NCBI RefSeq assembly: GCF_030150285.1
Contig: NZ_JASLGE010000043.1
Location: forward strand, 1-64,000
Direction of reading: 5' to 3'
Source: Pseudomonas sp.
GTDB taxonomy: Bacteria > Pseudomonadota > Gammaproteobacteria > Pseudomonadales > Pseudomonadaceae
Length of the DNA stretch: 64,000 nt
This document shows positions 52,759 through 62,118 of this stretch, in pieces. The first letter of the stretch is position 1, and each line of letters begins with the position of its first letter. The notes beneath the pieces were generated by a model that had not been told where the DNA came from, ran no database searches, and was given only the letters and a program-made list of their open reading frames with translations. A program made the position numbers and the translations under genes.

Positions 52759-55700
52759 ATGGCGTTCTTCACCGCAGCCAGCAAGGCCGACTTCCAGCAT
52801 CAACTGCAAGCGGCACTGGCGCAGCACATCAGTGAACAGGCACTGCCACAAGTGGCACTGTTCGCAGAACAATTCTTCGGCATTATTTCTCTGGATGAAC
52901 TCACACAGCGGCGGATGTCTGATCTGGCAGGTTGCACGCTGTCGGCCTGGCGCTTGCTGGAACGTTTCGACCCGGCCCAGCCTCAGGTTCGGGTCTACAA
53001 CCCTGATTACGAACGCCATGGCTGGCAGTCCACCCACACGGCCGTGGAAGTGCTGCACCACGACCTGCCGTTTCTGGTGGACTCGGTGCGCACCGAGCTG
53101 AACCGGCGCGGTTACAGCATCCATACCCTGCAAACCACGGTCTTGAGCGTACGGCGCGGTGCCAAGGGCGAATTGCTGGAGATTCTGCCCAAGGGCAGCA
53201 CCGGCGAAGGGATCTCGCAAGAATCGCTGATGTACCTGGAAATCGACCGCTGCCTGAACGCGGCCGAGTTGACCGTGTTGAGCAAAGAGCTGGAAGAGGT
53301 ATTGGGTGAAGTGCGCATCGTGGTCGCGGACTTCGAACCGATGAAGGCCAAGGTGCAGGCGTTGTTGAACAGCGTCGACAATGGGCCCTATGCCGTCGAC
53401 AGTGATGAAAAAGCCGAGATCAAGAGTTTTCTGGAATGGTTGGTGGGTAACCACTTCACCTTCCTGGGCTATGAAGAATTTGTGGTACGTGACGAGGCGG
53501 ACGGCGGGCACATCGAGTATGACCCGCAGTCGTTCCTGGGCCTGACCAAATTGCTGCGCGCCGGCCTCACGGCCGAAGACCTGCGCATCGAAGACTACGC
53601 CGTCAGCTACTTGCGTGAGCCCACGCTGTTGTCGTTCGCCAAGGCGGCCCACCCGAGCCGCGTGCACCGCCCGGCGTACCCGGACTACGTGTCCATTCGC
53701 CAGATCGATGCCGACGGCAAGGTCATCAAGGAATGCCGCTTTATGGGCCTTTACACCTCCTCGGTGTATGGCGAAAGCGTGCGGGTGATTCCTTATATTC
53801 GCCGTAAGGTCGCTGAAATCGAACGCCGCTCGGGCTTCCAGCCCAAGGCTCACTTGGGCAAGGAACTGGCCCAGGTGGTGGAAGTGCTGCCCCGTGACGA
53901 CCTGTTCCAGACCCCGGTGGATGAGCTGTTTGCCACAGTAATGTCGATTGTGCAGATCCAGGAACGCAACAAAATCCGTGTATTCCTGCGCAAAGACCCT
54001 TACGGGCGTTTCTGCTATTGCCTGGCCTATGTCCCGCGGGACATTTATTCCACTGAAGTGCGCCAGAAGATCCAGCAGGTGCTGATGGAGCGTCTGCAAG
54101 CCTCGGACTGCGAGTTCTGGACGTTCTTCTCCGAATCGGTGCTGGCGCGGGTGCAGTTGATTCTGCGGGTCGATCCGAAAAACCGGATTGATATCGACCC
54201 GTTGTTGCTGGAAAAGGAAGTGATTCAGGCCTGCCGCAGTTGGAAGGACGATTACGCGAGCCTGGTCGTCGAAAGCTTCGGTGAAGCCAATGGCACCAAG
54301 GTGCTCAGTGATTTCCCGAAAGGGTTCCCGGCCGGCTATCGCGAGCGCTTTGCGGCGCATTCGGCGGTGGTCGATATGCAGCACCTGATGAACCTTAGCG
54401 AAAACAATCCGCTGGTCATGAGTTTTTATCAACCGCTGGGCCAAAGCGCGGGCCAGGAGTTGCATTGCAAGCTGTACCACGCGGACACACCGCTGGCGCT
54501 GTCCGACGTATTGCCGATTCTGGAAAACCTCGGTTTGCGCGTGCTGGGCGAGTTTCCGTATCGCCTGCGTCACGTCAATGGCCGTGAGTTCTGGATCCAC
54601 GACTTTGCCTTTACCGCCGGTGAAGGCCTGAACCTGGACATCCAGCAACTCAATGACACGCTGCAAGATGCTTTTGTGCATATCGTCAGCGGCGATGCCG
54701 AAAACGATGCATTTAACCGCCTGGTGCTGACCGCCGGTTTGCCGTGGCGCGACGTGGCGCTGCTGCGTGCGTACGCCCGCTACCTCAAGCAAATTCGCCT
54801 GGGCTTCGACCTCGGTTACATCGCCAGCACCCTGAACAACCACACCGACATCGCCCGCGAGCTGACCCGGCTGTTCAAAACCCGTTTCTATCTGGCGCGC
54901 AAACTGGCCCCCGAGGACCTGGACGACAAGCAGCAGCGGCTGGAGCAGGCCATTCTTGCGGCCCTGGACGATGTGCAGGTGCTGAACGAAGACCGCATCC
55001 TGCGCCGTTATCTGGACCTGATCAAAGCGACCCTGCGTACCAACTTCTACCAGCCGGACGCTAACGGTCAGAACCGGTCGTACTTCAGCTTCAAGTTCAA
55101 CCCGCACTTGATCCCCGAGCTGCCTAAACCGGTGCCCAAGTTCGAAATCTTTGTGTATTCGCCACGGGTCGAAGGCGTGCATTTGCGTTTTGGCACGGTG
55201 GCGCGCGGCGGTTTGCGCTGGTCGGACCGTGAAGAAGACTTCCGTACCGAAGTGCTGGGGCTGGTGAAAGCGCAACAGGTGAAAAACTCGGTCATCGTGC
55301 CGGTGGGGGCCAAGGGCGGCTTTGTGCCGCGTCGCTTGCCACTGGGCGGCGGCCGTGACGAGATCCAGGCCGAAGCGATTGCCTGCTACCGCATCTTTAT
55401 CTCGGGCCTGTTGGACATCACCGACAACCTGAAGGACGGCGCGTTGGTACCGCCGTTGAACGTGGTGCGCCACGACGATGATGACCCGTACCTGGTGGTG
55501 GCCGCTGACAAAGGCACGGCGACGTTCTCGGACATCGCCAACGGCATTGCTATCGATTACGGCTTCTGGCTGGGCGATGCGTTTGCCTCGGGCGGTTCGG
55601 CCGGTTATGACCATAAAAAAATGGGCATCACGGCCAGGGGGGCCTGGGTGGGTGTGCAGCGCCACTTCCGTGAGCGTGGCATCAATGTTCAGAAAGACAG

Positions 55701-57615
55701 CATCAGCGTGGTGGGCGTTGGCGACATGGCCGGTGACGTGTTCGGTAATGGCTTGTTGATGTCCGAGCAGTTGCAACTGGTGGCGGCGTTTAACCATTTA
55801 CACATCTTTATTGACCCTAACCCGGAGCCTGCCAATAGCTTTGCCGAGCGCCGGCGCCTGTTTGACCTGCCGCGTTCGGCCTGGTCGGATTACGACACGA
55901 GCATCATGTCGGCAGGCGGCGGGATTTTTTCGCGCAGCGCCAAAAGCATCGCCATCTCGCCCGAGATGAAAGAGCGCTTCGCAATCACGTCCGATAAACT
56001 GACGCCGACCGAGTTGCTGAATGCCTTGCTCAAAGCACCGGTTGACCTGCTGTGGAATGGCGGCATCGGCACCTACGTCAAGGCCAGCAGCGAAAGCCAT
56101 GCCGATGTGGGCGACAAGGCGAATGATGCGTTGCGCGTGAATGGCAACGAGTTGCGCTGCAAGGTGGTGGGCGAGGGCGGCAACCTGGGCATGACCCAAT
56201 TGGGCCGTGTGGAGTTTGGTCTGAATGGCGGGGCCACCAACACCGACTTTATCGACAACGCCGGGGGCGTGGACTGCTCCGACCATGAAGTGAACATCAA
56301 GATCCTGCTCAACGAAGTGGTGCAGGCCGGTGATATGACCCAGAAACAGCGTAATCAGCTGCTGGGCAGCATGACCGACGAAGTCAGCGCGCTGGTGCTG
56401 GGCAATAACTATAAGCAGACGCAAGCCATCTCGTTGGCGGCTCGTCGTGCTTACGAGCGCATTGCCGAATACAAGCGCCTGATGAGCGACCTCGAAGCCC
56501 GTGGCAAGCTGGATCGCGCCATTGAGTTCCTGCCATCCGAGGAACAGCTTAACGAACGCATTGCGGCCGGCCATGGGCTGACCCGCGCCGAACTGTCGGT
56601 GTTGATCTCTTACAGCAAAATCGACCTCAAGGAAGCGCTGCTCAACTCTCAGGTGCCGGATGACACCTACCTGGCCCGCGACATGGAAACCGCATTCCCG
56701 CCGATGCTGGTCAGCAAATTTTCCGAGGCCATGCGCCGCCACCGTCTGAAGCGCGAAATCGTCAGCACCCAGATTGCCAACGATTTGGTCAACCACATGG
56801 GCATCACCTTTGTTGAGCGGCTCAAAGAGTCGACCGGCATGAGTGCGGCGAATGTCGCCGGCGCGTATGTGATCGTACGGGACATCTTCCATCTTCCGCA
56901 TTGGTTCCGTCAGATCGAAGCGTTGGACTATCAGGTGCCGGCTGAAATCCAGCTGGCGTTAATGGATGAACTGATGCGCCTGGGGCGTCGCGCAACCCGC
57001 TGGTTCTTGCGCAGCCGTCGCAACGAACTGGATGCTGCGCGGGACGTGGCGCACTTCGGCCCGCACCTGGCCGCGCTGGGGCTCAAACTCGACGAACTGC
57101 TCGAGGGCCCGACCCGCGAAGGCTGGCAAACCCGTTACCAAGCCTATGTGGCGGCGGGTGTGCCGGAGCTGCTGGCGCGCATGGTGGCAGGTACGACGCA
57201 CCTGTACACCTTGTTGCCGATCATCGAGGCCTCGGATGTCACGGGCCAGAACGCCGTCGACGTGGCCAAGGCATATTTTGCCGTGGGCAGCGCGCTGGAC
57301 TTGACGTGGTACTTGCAACAAATCAGTAATTTGCCGGTGGAGAACAACTGGCAGGCGCTGGCACGTGAAGCCTTCCGCGACGACATCGACTGGCAGCAGC
57401 GTGCAATCACGGTGTCGGTGCTGCAAATGGCCGATGCTCCGGCGGATATCGAAACGCGTCTGGCGCTGTGGCTTGAGCAGAACAGCTCGATGGTTGAGCG
57501 CTGGCGCTCGATGCTGGTCGACCTGCGGGCCGCCACTGGCAATGACTACGCCATGTATGCGGTGGCCAACCGTGAGTTGCTGGACCTGGCCCTGAGTGGC
57601 CAAACGGGGCTCTGA
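52759..57615 (+). CDS. gdhB: NAD-dependent glutamate dehydrogenase, large (180-kDa) type
   Basis: 1618 residues. Converts glutamate to 2-ketoglutarate and ammonia in the cytoplasm. The long N-terminal regulatory region contains ACT-like segments, and the catalytic part shows VARGGLRWSDREEDF, VGAKGGFVPR, the NAD-site region VVGVGDMAGDVFGNG, and NGGATNTDFIDNAGG. CGGAG precedes the ATG at 52759, where the family-like N-terminus MAFFTAASKADF begins. A strong terminator follows. It would return carbon from amino acids to the TCA cycle. Confidence 0.96.
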   Translation: MAFFTAASKADFQHQLQAALAQHISEQALPQVALFAEQFFGIISLDELTQRRMSDLAGCTLSAWRLLERFDPAQPQVRVYNPDYERHGWQSTHTAVEVLHHDLPFLVDSVRTELNRRGYSIHTLQTTVLSVRRGAKGELLEILPKGSTGEGISQESLMYLEIDRCLNAAELTVLSKELEEVLGEVRIVVADFEPMKAKVQALLNSVDNGPYAVDSDEKAEIKSFLEWLVGNHFTFLGYEEFVVRDEADGGHIEYDPQSFLGLTKLLRAGLTAEDLRIEDYAVSYLREPTLLSFAKAAHPSRVHRPAYPDYVSIRQIDADGKVIKECRFMGLYTSSVYGESVRVIPYIRRKVAEIERRSGFQPKAHLGKELAQVVEVLPRDDLFQTPVDELFATVMSIVQIQERNKIRVFLRKDPYGRFCYCLAYVPRDIYSTEVRQKIQQVLMERLQASDCEFWTFFSESVLARVQLILRVDPKNRIDIDPLLLEKEVIQACRSWKDDYASLVVESFGEANGTKVLSDFPKGFPAGYRERFAAHSAVVDMQHLMNLSENNPLVMSFYQPLGQSAGQELHCKLYHADTPLALSDVLPILENLGLRVLGEFPYRLRHVNGREFWIHDFAFTAGEGLNLDIQQLNDTLQDAFVHIVSGDAENDAFNRLVLTAGLPWRDVALLRAYARYLKQIRLGFDLGYIASTLNNHTDIARELTRLFKTRFYLARKLAPEDLDDKQQRLEQAILAALDDVQVLNEDRILRRYLDLIKATLRTNFYQPDANGQNRSYFSFKFNPHLIPELPKPVPKFEIFVYSPRVEGVHLRFGTVARGGLRWSDREEDFRTEVLGLVKAQQVKNSVIVPVGAKGGFVPRRLPLGGGRDEIQAEAIACYRIFISGLLDITDNLKDGALVPPLNVVRHDDDDPYLVVAADKGTATFSDIANGIAIDYGFWLGDAFASGGSAGYDHKKMGITARGAWVGVQRHFRERGINVQKDSISVVGVGDMAGDVFGNGLLMSEQLQLVAAFNHLHIFIDPNPEPANSFAERRRLFDLPRSAWSDYDTSIMSAGGGIFSRSAKSIAISPEMKERFAITSDKLTPTELLNALLKAPVDLLWNGGIGTYVKASSESHADVGDKANDALRVNGNELRCKVVGEGGNLGMTQLGRVEFGLNGGATNTDFIDNAGGVDCSDHEVNIKILLNEVVQAGDMTQKQRNQLLGSMTDEVSALVLGNNYKQTQAISLAARRAYERIAEYKRLMSDLEARGKLDRAIEFLPSEEQLNERIAAGHGLTRAELSVLISYSKIDLKEALLNSQVPDDTYLARDMETAFPPMLVSKFSEAMRRHRLKREIVSTQIANDLVNHMGITFVERLKESTGMSAANVAGAYVIVRDIFHLPHWFRQIEALDYQVPAEIQLALMDELMRLGRRATRWFLRSRRNELDAARDVAHFGPHLAALGLKLDELLEGPTREGWQTRYQAYVAAGVPELLARMVAGTTHLYTLLPIIEASDVTGQNAVDVAKAYFAVGSALDLTWYLQQISNLPVENNWQALAREAFRDDIDWQQRAITVSVLQMADAPADIETRLALWLEQNSSMVERWRSMLVDLRAATGNDYAMYAVANRELLDLALSGQTGL

Positions 57616-57632
57616 TAGCCCGTAGCATTACG

Positions 57633-57671
57633 CAAAGCCCCGGCTAGCAATGAGCCGGGGCTTTGTTGTTT
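57633..57671 (+). terminator. Strong rho-independent terminator after gdhB
   Basis: CAAAGCCCCGGCT (57633-57645) pairs perfectly with AGCCGGGGCTTTG (57653-57665), then TTGTTT. It can also serve the convergent DUF4404 gene. Confidence 0.93.
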
Positions 57672-57678
57672 AGAGGGC

Positions 57679-57942
57679 TTAAATACCGATATTGCCCAGT
57701 GTTTGTACAATATTGCGCAGCGTTCCGGCCAGGGCCGGGTGCTCCAGTTCAAAACGCTCAACGGCCAAATTGACGTTATCTGACAGGCTTTGGTCTTGAG
57801 TGGCGGTCTCGAGCTGAATCTTGGCTTCAATCTGCTGAGCGAGGTCATTCAGTTGGGCGCGCTCTTCGGCAGAGAGTGGCGGGTTCCTTTCGATGTGCTC
57901 GCGCAGAGAGTTGAGTTGTTCTTGCAGTTCGCGGGCGGACAT
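57679..57942 (-). CDS. DUF4404 family protein
   Basis: 87 residues, all-helical, soluble (LQEQLNSLREHIERNPPLS, then PALAGTLRNIVQTLGNIGI). Matches DUF4404 in length and start. Role unknown. It is convergent with gdhB and divergent from mlaA. A shorter co-oriented frame overlaps it but has no family character. Confidence 0.85.
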   Translation of the reverse strand: MSARELQEQLNSLREHIERNPPLSAEERAQLNDLAQQIEAKIQLETATQDQSLSDNVNLAVERFELEHPALAGTLRNIVQTLGNIGI

Positions 57943-58255
57943 AGCATGTATCCTTTATTGATAGGCTCTGGTTTGACCGTTGTGTTGAGCAAACGGTCTG
58001 TACGTTACGTGCAGATTAATCCACTCGCGGCTTGTATGCATGTTCTCTGTTAAACGCCGGGCTCTTCTGTGTGTCGCTGAGGGTTAAAAAAAACGGGCTT
58101 TCGACGCGTCTGCGCGGGGCTGTCGATGGTTATGCGGCGCGGTTGTGCGCTCAGGGCGTTTGTTTGGGCGCTATCTATGGTCCAATTGCCGTTATACTCA
58201 CGCCCGGACTTGGCGCGTAGCGCCCACGTGTTAAGTATCTTCTAGGAGTTTTACT
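57943..58255. promoter_or_regulatory. Divergent control region of DUF4404 and mlaA
   Basis: 313 bases with no gene. TAGGAG just before the mlaA ATG is its ribosome site. TTGCCG (about 58187) and TATACT (58192-58197) fall too close together to be one promoter, so I do not assign one. Confidence 0.35.
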
Positions 58256-58945
58256 ATGCGCTTGACTGAACGTCTCGCTCAATTATGTGTGTGTGTCGGT
58301 GTGGCAATGGTCCCGTTCGCTGCCAATGCCGCCACTGAAGATGATCCATGGGAAGGTTTTAACCGTGTGGTCTTCAAGTTCAACGACACCCTTGACACCT
58401 ACGCGCTGAAGCCCTTGGCTCAGGGTTACCAGTACGTCACGCCGCAGTTTCTGGAAGATGGCATCCACAACATGTACCGAAATTTCGGTGACGTGCGCAA
58501 CCTGGCCAACAACATCTTGCAGGCCAAACCCGAGGCTGCCGGTGTGGACACCGCCCGTTTGCTGATGAACACCATTATCGGCGTGGGTGGTTTCTTTGAT
58601 GTGGGCACCAAAATGGGCTTGCAGCGCAGCAGCGAAGACTTCGGCCAGACCTTGGGTCGTTGGGGCGTTTCGAGTGGTCCCTATGTCGTGCTTCCGCTGC
58701 TGGGCCCCAGCACCGTACGTGACACGGTCGGCCTTTATCCGGATTCTTTCACCGAACCCTACCGTTACATCAATGATGTGTCATGGCGTAACAGCGTGAC
58801 CGGCCTGGAAATCATCGATAAACGCGCCAGTTTACTGTCCGCTGAAAAGTTGATTACCGGTGACAAGTATATTTTCATTCGAAATGCGTACTTGCAAAGC
58901 CGTGAGTTCAAAGTCAAGGACGGCCAGGTCGAAGACGATTTTTAA
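58256..58945 (+). CDS. mlaA: MlaA/VacJ family outer-membrane lipid-asymmetry protein
   Basis: 229 residues. The family signature is clear: DDPWEGFNRVVFKFNDTLD, NFGDVRNLANNILQ, TIIGVGGFFDVGTKMGL and FGQTLGRWGVSSGPYVVLPLLGPST. MlaA removes misplaced phospholipid from the outer leaflet with outer-membrane porins. The signal sequence ends VPFAANA/AT, a signal-peptidase-I type site. The cysteines in LCVCVG do not form a standard lipobox, so this version may not be lipidated. AGGAG precedes the ATG and a UUCG-loop terminator follows. Confidence 0.92.
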   Translation: MRLTERLAQLCVCVGVAMVPFAANAATEDDPWEGFNRVVFKFNDTLDTYALKPLAQGYQYVTPQFLEDGIHNMYRNFGDVRNLANNILQAKPEAAGVDTARLLMNTIIGVGGFFDVGTKMGLQRSSEDFGQTLGRWGVSSGPYVVLPLLGPSTVRDTVGLYPDSFTEPYRYINDVSWRNSVTGLEIIDKRASLLSAEKLITGDKYIFIRNAYLQSREFKVKDGQVEDDF

Positions 58946-58965
58946 AGCGTGCGACGTGACCGCAT

Positions 58966-58990
58966 AAACGGCCTTCGGGCCGTTTTTATT
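58966..58990 (+). terminator. Rho-independent terminator after mlaA
   Basis: AAACGGCC (58966-58973), loop TTCG, GGCCGTTT (58978-58985) continuing into TT. A stable tetraloop hairpin. Confidence 0.92.
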
Positions 58991-59283
58991 GGGTACAAGG
59001 CGGGAAATACGGGAATCGGGTCGTGGCTAACCTCTCTTTTAGTTGCTGCGCGCATTGTTCTTATAACCCGCGGGCATTTAACGCAATGACCCTTTAAAAC
59101 CGCCATCGACCTGAGCTTGAAACCCCCCGCGGATGGGAGTACCGTCTGCGCCTTACACGGGCACCTTTATACAAATGACCCCAATGGTCGGTTTGAATCA
59201 GGGATGTTCACAAGCCAATTCAGTCGTTGGGTCCGAGCTGTTCGGATTCAAACGCCAACCCCATTCTGGCGCCGTTTGCCCTC
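58991..59283. other. Upstream region of the response-regulator gene
   Basis: About 290 bases, no gene supported; short frames here are not coding-like. It presumably carries the promoter of the response-regulator/STAS operon. Confidence 0.35.
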
Positions 59284-60468
59284 ATGCAAAAAACCAGTGC
59301 CACGCTGCTGATCATTGACGACGACGAAGTAGTACGCGCCAGTCTGGCGGCCTACTTGGAAGACAGCGGTTTCAGCGTCCTGCAAGCCGGTAACGGCGTG
59401 CAGGGTCTTCAGGTCTTCGAGCAAGCGCAGCCAGACTTAGTGATCTGCGACCTGCGTATGCCACACATGAGTGGCCTGGAGTTGATCCGCGAGCTTTCAC
59501 TGCGATCGCCGCAAACGCCCGTGATCGTGATTTCCGGTGCTGGCGTGATGAGCGACGTGGTTGAGGCGCTGCGTCTGGGGGCTGCCGACTACCTGATCAA
59601 ACCGTTGGAAGACCTCGCGGTTCTTGAACATTCTGTTCATCGCGGGTTGGACCGTTCAAGGCTGTTGCTTGAAAACCAGCGCTATCGTGACACGTTGGAG
59701 TCGACCAACCGTGAGCTGGAGGCCAGCCTGCACTTGCTGCAGGAAGACCAGAATGCGGGCCGGCAGGTTCAAATGAACATGCTTCCGGTCAGCCCCTGGT
59801 CCATTGCTGACTTTGACTTTGCCCACCAGATTATTCCGTCCTTGTACCTGTCCGGTGATTTTGTGGACTACTTCAGGGTCGACGAGCGGCGCGTTGCGTT
59901 CTACCTCGCCGATGTTTCCGGCCATGGTGCTTCGTCAGCGTTTGTCACGGTGCTGCTCAAGTTCATGACCACGCGCTTGCTGTTTGAGTCCAAGCGTAAT
60001 GGCACCCTGCCAGAGTTCAAACCGTCCGAAGTGCTTGGTCACATCAACCGGGGCCTGATCAACTGCAAGCTCGGCAAGCATGTGACCATGGTGGGCGGTG
60101 TGATCGATGAGGAAACCGGCCTGCTGACCTACAGCATTGGTGGCCATTTACCGCTGCCGGTGTTGTATACGCCCGATAGCGTGGGCTACCTGGAAGGGCG
60201 CGGGTTGCCCGTTGGTTTGTTCAACGAAGCCACGTATGAGGACCATGTTCTGAAATTGCCGGAGACTTTCAGTTTGACGCTCATGTCTGATGGCGTTTTG
60301 GACCTTTTGACTGAACAGACACTCAAAGAGAAAGAAGCTGCCTTACCGCAACGGGTAAAAGCAGCAGGTGGCAGCCTGGATGGTCTGCGTCAGGTTTTTG
60401 GATTGGCTACGCTCGGGGAGATGCCGGATGATATCGCCCTGTTGGTGTTGAGCAGGAATCTTAAATGA
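59284..60468 (+). CDS. Response regulator with PP2C (SpoIIE-type) phosphatase output
   Basis: 394 residues from ATG 59284. An N-terminal receiver domain has the acidic pocket D12-D14, phospho-acceptor D56 in VICDLRMP, and lysine in YLIKPLED. A coiled-coil linker (about 135-165) joins a PP2C phosphatase domain (YLADVSGHGASSAFVTVLLK, MVGGVIDEETGLLTYSIGGHL, LMSDGVLDLL, PDDIALLVL). RssB-like receiver-phosphatase proteins act on a STAS antagonist, here the next gene with an ATGA overlap. Which kinase phosphorylates it is not known. Confidence 0.9.
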   Translation: MQKTSATLLIIDDDEVVRASLAAYLEDSGFSVLQAGNGVQGLQVFEQAQPDLVICDLRMPHMSGLELIRELSLRSPQTPVIVISGAGVMSDVVEALRLGAADYLIKPLEDLAVLEHSVHRGLDRSRLLLENQRYRDTLESTNRELEASLHLLQEDQNAGRQVQMNMLPVSPWSIADFDFAHQIIPSLYLSGDFVDYFRVDERRVAFYLADVSGHGASSAFVTVLLKFMTTRLLFESKRNGTLPEFKPSEVLGHINRGLINCKLGKHVTMVGGVIDEETGLLTYSIGGHLPLPVLYTPDSVGYLEGRGLPVGLFNEATYEDHVLKLPETFSLTLMSDGVLDLLTEQTLKEKEAALPQRVKAAGGSLDGLRQVFGLATLGEMPDDIALLVLSRNLK

Positions 60469-60947
60469 GTACCGGTAGAATTCAGTTCGCCGAACAGGAT
60501 GGCACGTTCATTCTGAAGTTTGTGGGTGAAGTGCGTCTGACGTTATGTTCGGCCCTGGATGCGACAATCGAAAGGATCTTCACGGCGCTGAATTTCACCG
60601 CCATCGTGATCGACCTGACCGAAACCCGCAGTATTGACAGCACCACGCTGGGTTTGCTGGCCAAATTGTCGATTCTGTCGCGGCAAAAAGTCGGCCTGTT
60701 GCCGACGGTTGTCACAACCCATGAAGACATCACCCGCCTGCTGCAATCGATGGGTTTTGACCAGGTCTTCAACATCATCGGCAAGCCCATTCCTCGCCCT
60801 GAATGCCTGACCGACCTGCCGTCTCAGGACCTCTCTGAAGAGGTGGTGCGGGTCAAGGTGCTGGAGGCGCACAAAATTCTGATGGGGCTTAATGACTCCA
60901 ATCGTGAAGCGTTCCATGACCTGGTGAATGCGCTAGAGCGCCATTGA
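60465..60947 (+). CDS. STAS-domain anti-sigma-factor antagonist
   Basis: 160 residues. A SpoIIAA-like STAS domain (residues about 5-105) has the conserved DLTETRSIDSTTLGLLAKLS; S59 or the following threonine is the expected phosphorylation site. A helical C-terminal extension of about 50 residues follows. It overlaps the phosphatase gene by four bases, so dephosphorylation by the upstream protein is the likely switch. The target anti-sigma kinase is not in the window. Confidence 0.88.
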   Translation: MSTGRIQFAEQDGTFILKFVGEVRLTLCSALDATIERIFTALNFTAIVIDLTETRSIDSTTLGLLAKLSILSRQKVGLLPTVVTTHEDITRLLQSMGFDQVFNIIGKPIPRPECLTDLPSQDLSEEVVRVKVLEAHKILMGLNDSNREAFHDLVNALERH

Positions 60948-60964
60948 CCGGCACCTGCGTGAAA

Positions 60965-60999
60965 AAGGGGCCGTCCTGTGAAGGAACGGCCCCTTGTCA
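60965..60999. terminator. Bidirectional terminator between STAS and dusA genes
   Basis: AAGGGGCCGT (60965-60974) pairs with ACGGCCCCTT (60986-60995). A-rich bases to the left and TTGT to the right allow use from both sides of this convergent pair. Confidence 0.8.
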
Positions 61000-61011
61000 T
61001 CAATGCGCCGC

Positions 61012-62037
61012 TTAACGGCCTTCCAGCAACGCGCCCGCCTGGTCCAGCAGCGCCAAGGGATCCTTGGCTTTGTGAATATCCACTGACAGCAACTGGCGGA
61101 AGCGCCTGGCACCGGGAAACCCCTGGCCCAGGCCCAAGATATGCCGCGTGATGTGATGCATGGCCCCACCCGCCGCGATATGCGCTGCGATATAAGGCCG
61201 TAATTGGGCCAACGCTTGCGCCCGCGAGATCACCGGCTCATTGCTACCAAACAGCTGCTGATCGACCTGCGCCAGCAGGTACGGGTTGTGGTAAGCCTCG
61301 CGACCCAGCATGACCCCGTCAAAGCACTGCAAATGTGCCTGGCACGCCTCCAGTGTTTTAATCCCGCCATTGAGAATAATCTCCAACGCTGGAAAGTCTG
61401 CTTTCAACTGAGCGGCAACGTCATAGCGCAGCGGCGGAATATCGCGGTTTTCCTTGGGTGACAGTCCCTCAAGAATGGCAATGCGGGCATGCACGGTAAA
61501 ACTTTCGCAACCGGCATCACGCACCGTGCCGACAAAATCGCACAGCTCTTCATAGCTATCGCGGCCATTGATGCCAATACGGTGCTTCACCGTGACTGGA
61601 ATAGACACCGCATCACGCATCGCCTTCACACAATCGGCCACCAGCGCCGGATGCGCCATCAGACAGGCACCGATCATATTATTCTGCACCCGATCACTGG
61701 GGCAGCCGACATTAAGATTTACCTCGTCATACCCTGCGGCTTGCGCCATTCGCGCACAGGCTGCCAGATCCGCCGGCACACTCCCGCCCAACTGCAACGC
61801 CAACGGATGCTCAGCCTCATCGTGTTGCAGAAAACGTTGCGCGTCACCGTTCAACAGAGCGCCCGTCGTCACCATCTCGGTGTAGAGCAAGGCATGCCGG
61901 GACAACAGGCGCAGAAAAAAACGGCAATGACGATCAGTCCAATCCATCATGGGTGCAACAGAAAACCTCCTAACTACCGGATCTACTGGATGGGCTAGGT
62001 TTTCTGTGGGTTCTGTGTGCATTTGGGTAACTCTCAT
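61012..62037 (-). CDS. dusA: tRNA-dihydrouridine synthase A
   Basis: 341 residues from 62037 (336 from the ATG at 62022). An FMN enzyme that reduces uridine 20/20a in the D-loop of tRNA. Motifs: RFSVAPMMDWTDRHCRFFLR, LNVGCPSDRVQNNMIGACLM with the catalytic cysteine in NVGCPS, VKHRIGINGRD and NGGIKTLEAC. The first 20 or so codons are lower in GC than the rest and include adjacent rare AGG codons, so the start probably comes from the integrated element, and start choice is uncertain. Confidence 0.94.
   Translation of the reverse strand: MRVTQMHTEPTENLAHPVDPVVRRFSVAPMMDWTDRHCRFFLRLLSRHALLYTEMVTTGALLNGDAQRFLQHDEAEHPLALQLGGSVPADLAACARMAQAAGYDEVNLNVGCPSDRVQNNMIGACLMAHPALVADCVKAMRDAVSIPVTVKHRIGINGRDSYEELCDFVGTVRDAGCESFTVHARIAILEGLSPKENRDIPPLRYDVAAQLKADFPALEIILNGGIKTLEACQAHLQCFDGVMLGREAYHNPYLLAQVDQQLFGSNEPVISRAQALAQLRPYIAAHIAAGGAMHHITRHILGLGQGFPGARRFRQLLSVDIHKAKDPLALLDQAGALLEGR
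61925..62007. other. Probable attachment site / element-dusA junction
   Basis: The dusA 5' end encoding APMMDWTDRHCR (about 61915-61952) is a known target of dusA-associated integrases. The change from host-like to AT-richer sequence occurs close to 61957. ACAGAAAACCT (61958-61968) and AGGTTTTCTGT (61997-62007) are perfect 11-base inverted arms on the element side and may be integrase or excisionase sites. The exact core cannot be fixed without the other end. Confidence 0.55.
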
Positions 62038-62080
62038 TCACTACCGTTTACCACCTTTTTTGCTTATTTTTGATATGGTG

Positions 62081-62118
62081 TTGCTGAAAATCAGCAAAAT
62101 CATTCAGGCGTTCAGCAA
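62081..62118. promoter_or_regulatory. Repeated TCAGCAA words upstream of the integrase
   Basis: TTGCTGA (62081-62087) and TCAGCAA (62091-62097) form a palindrome around AAA; a third TCAGCAA is at 62112-62118, directly before the integrase ATG. Candidate integrase arm sites or operator for the integrase promoter. Confidence 0.45.

Noticed and set aside
52729..55797. Open frame of 1022 codons on the minus strand inside gdhB
   Set aside because: It is antisense to a clear NAD-glutamate dehydrogenase, rich in His, Gln and Val as antisense GC-rich frames are, and has no recognisable domain or ribosome site.
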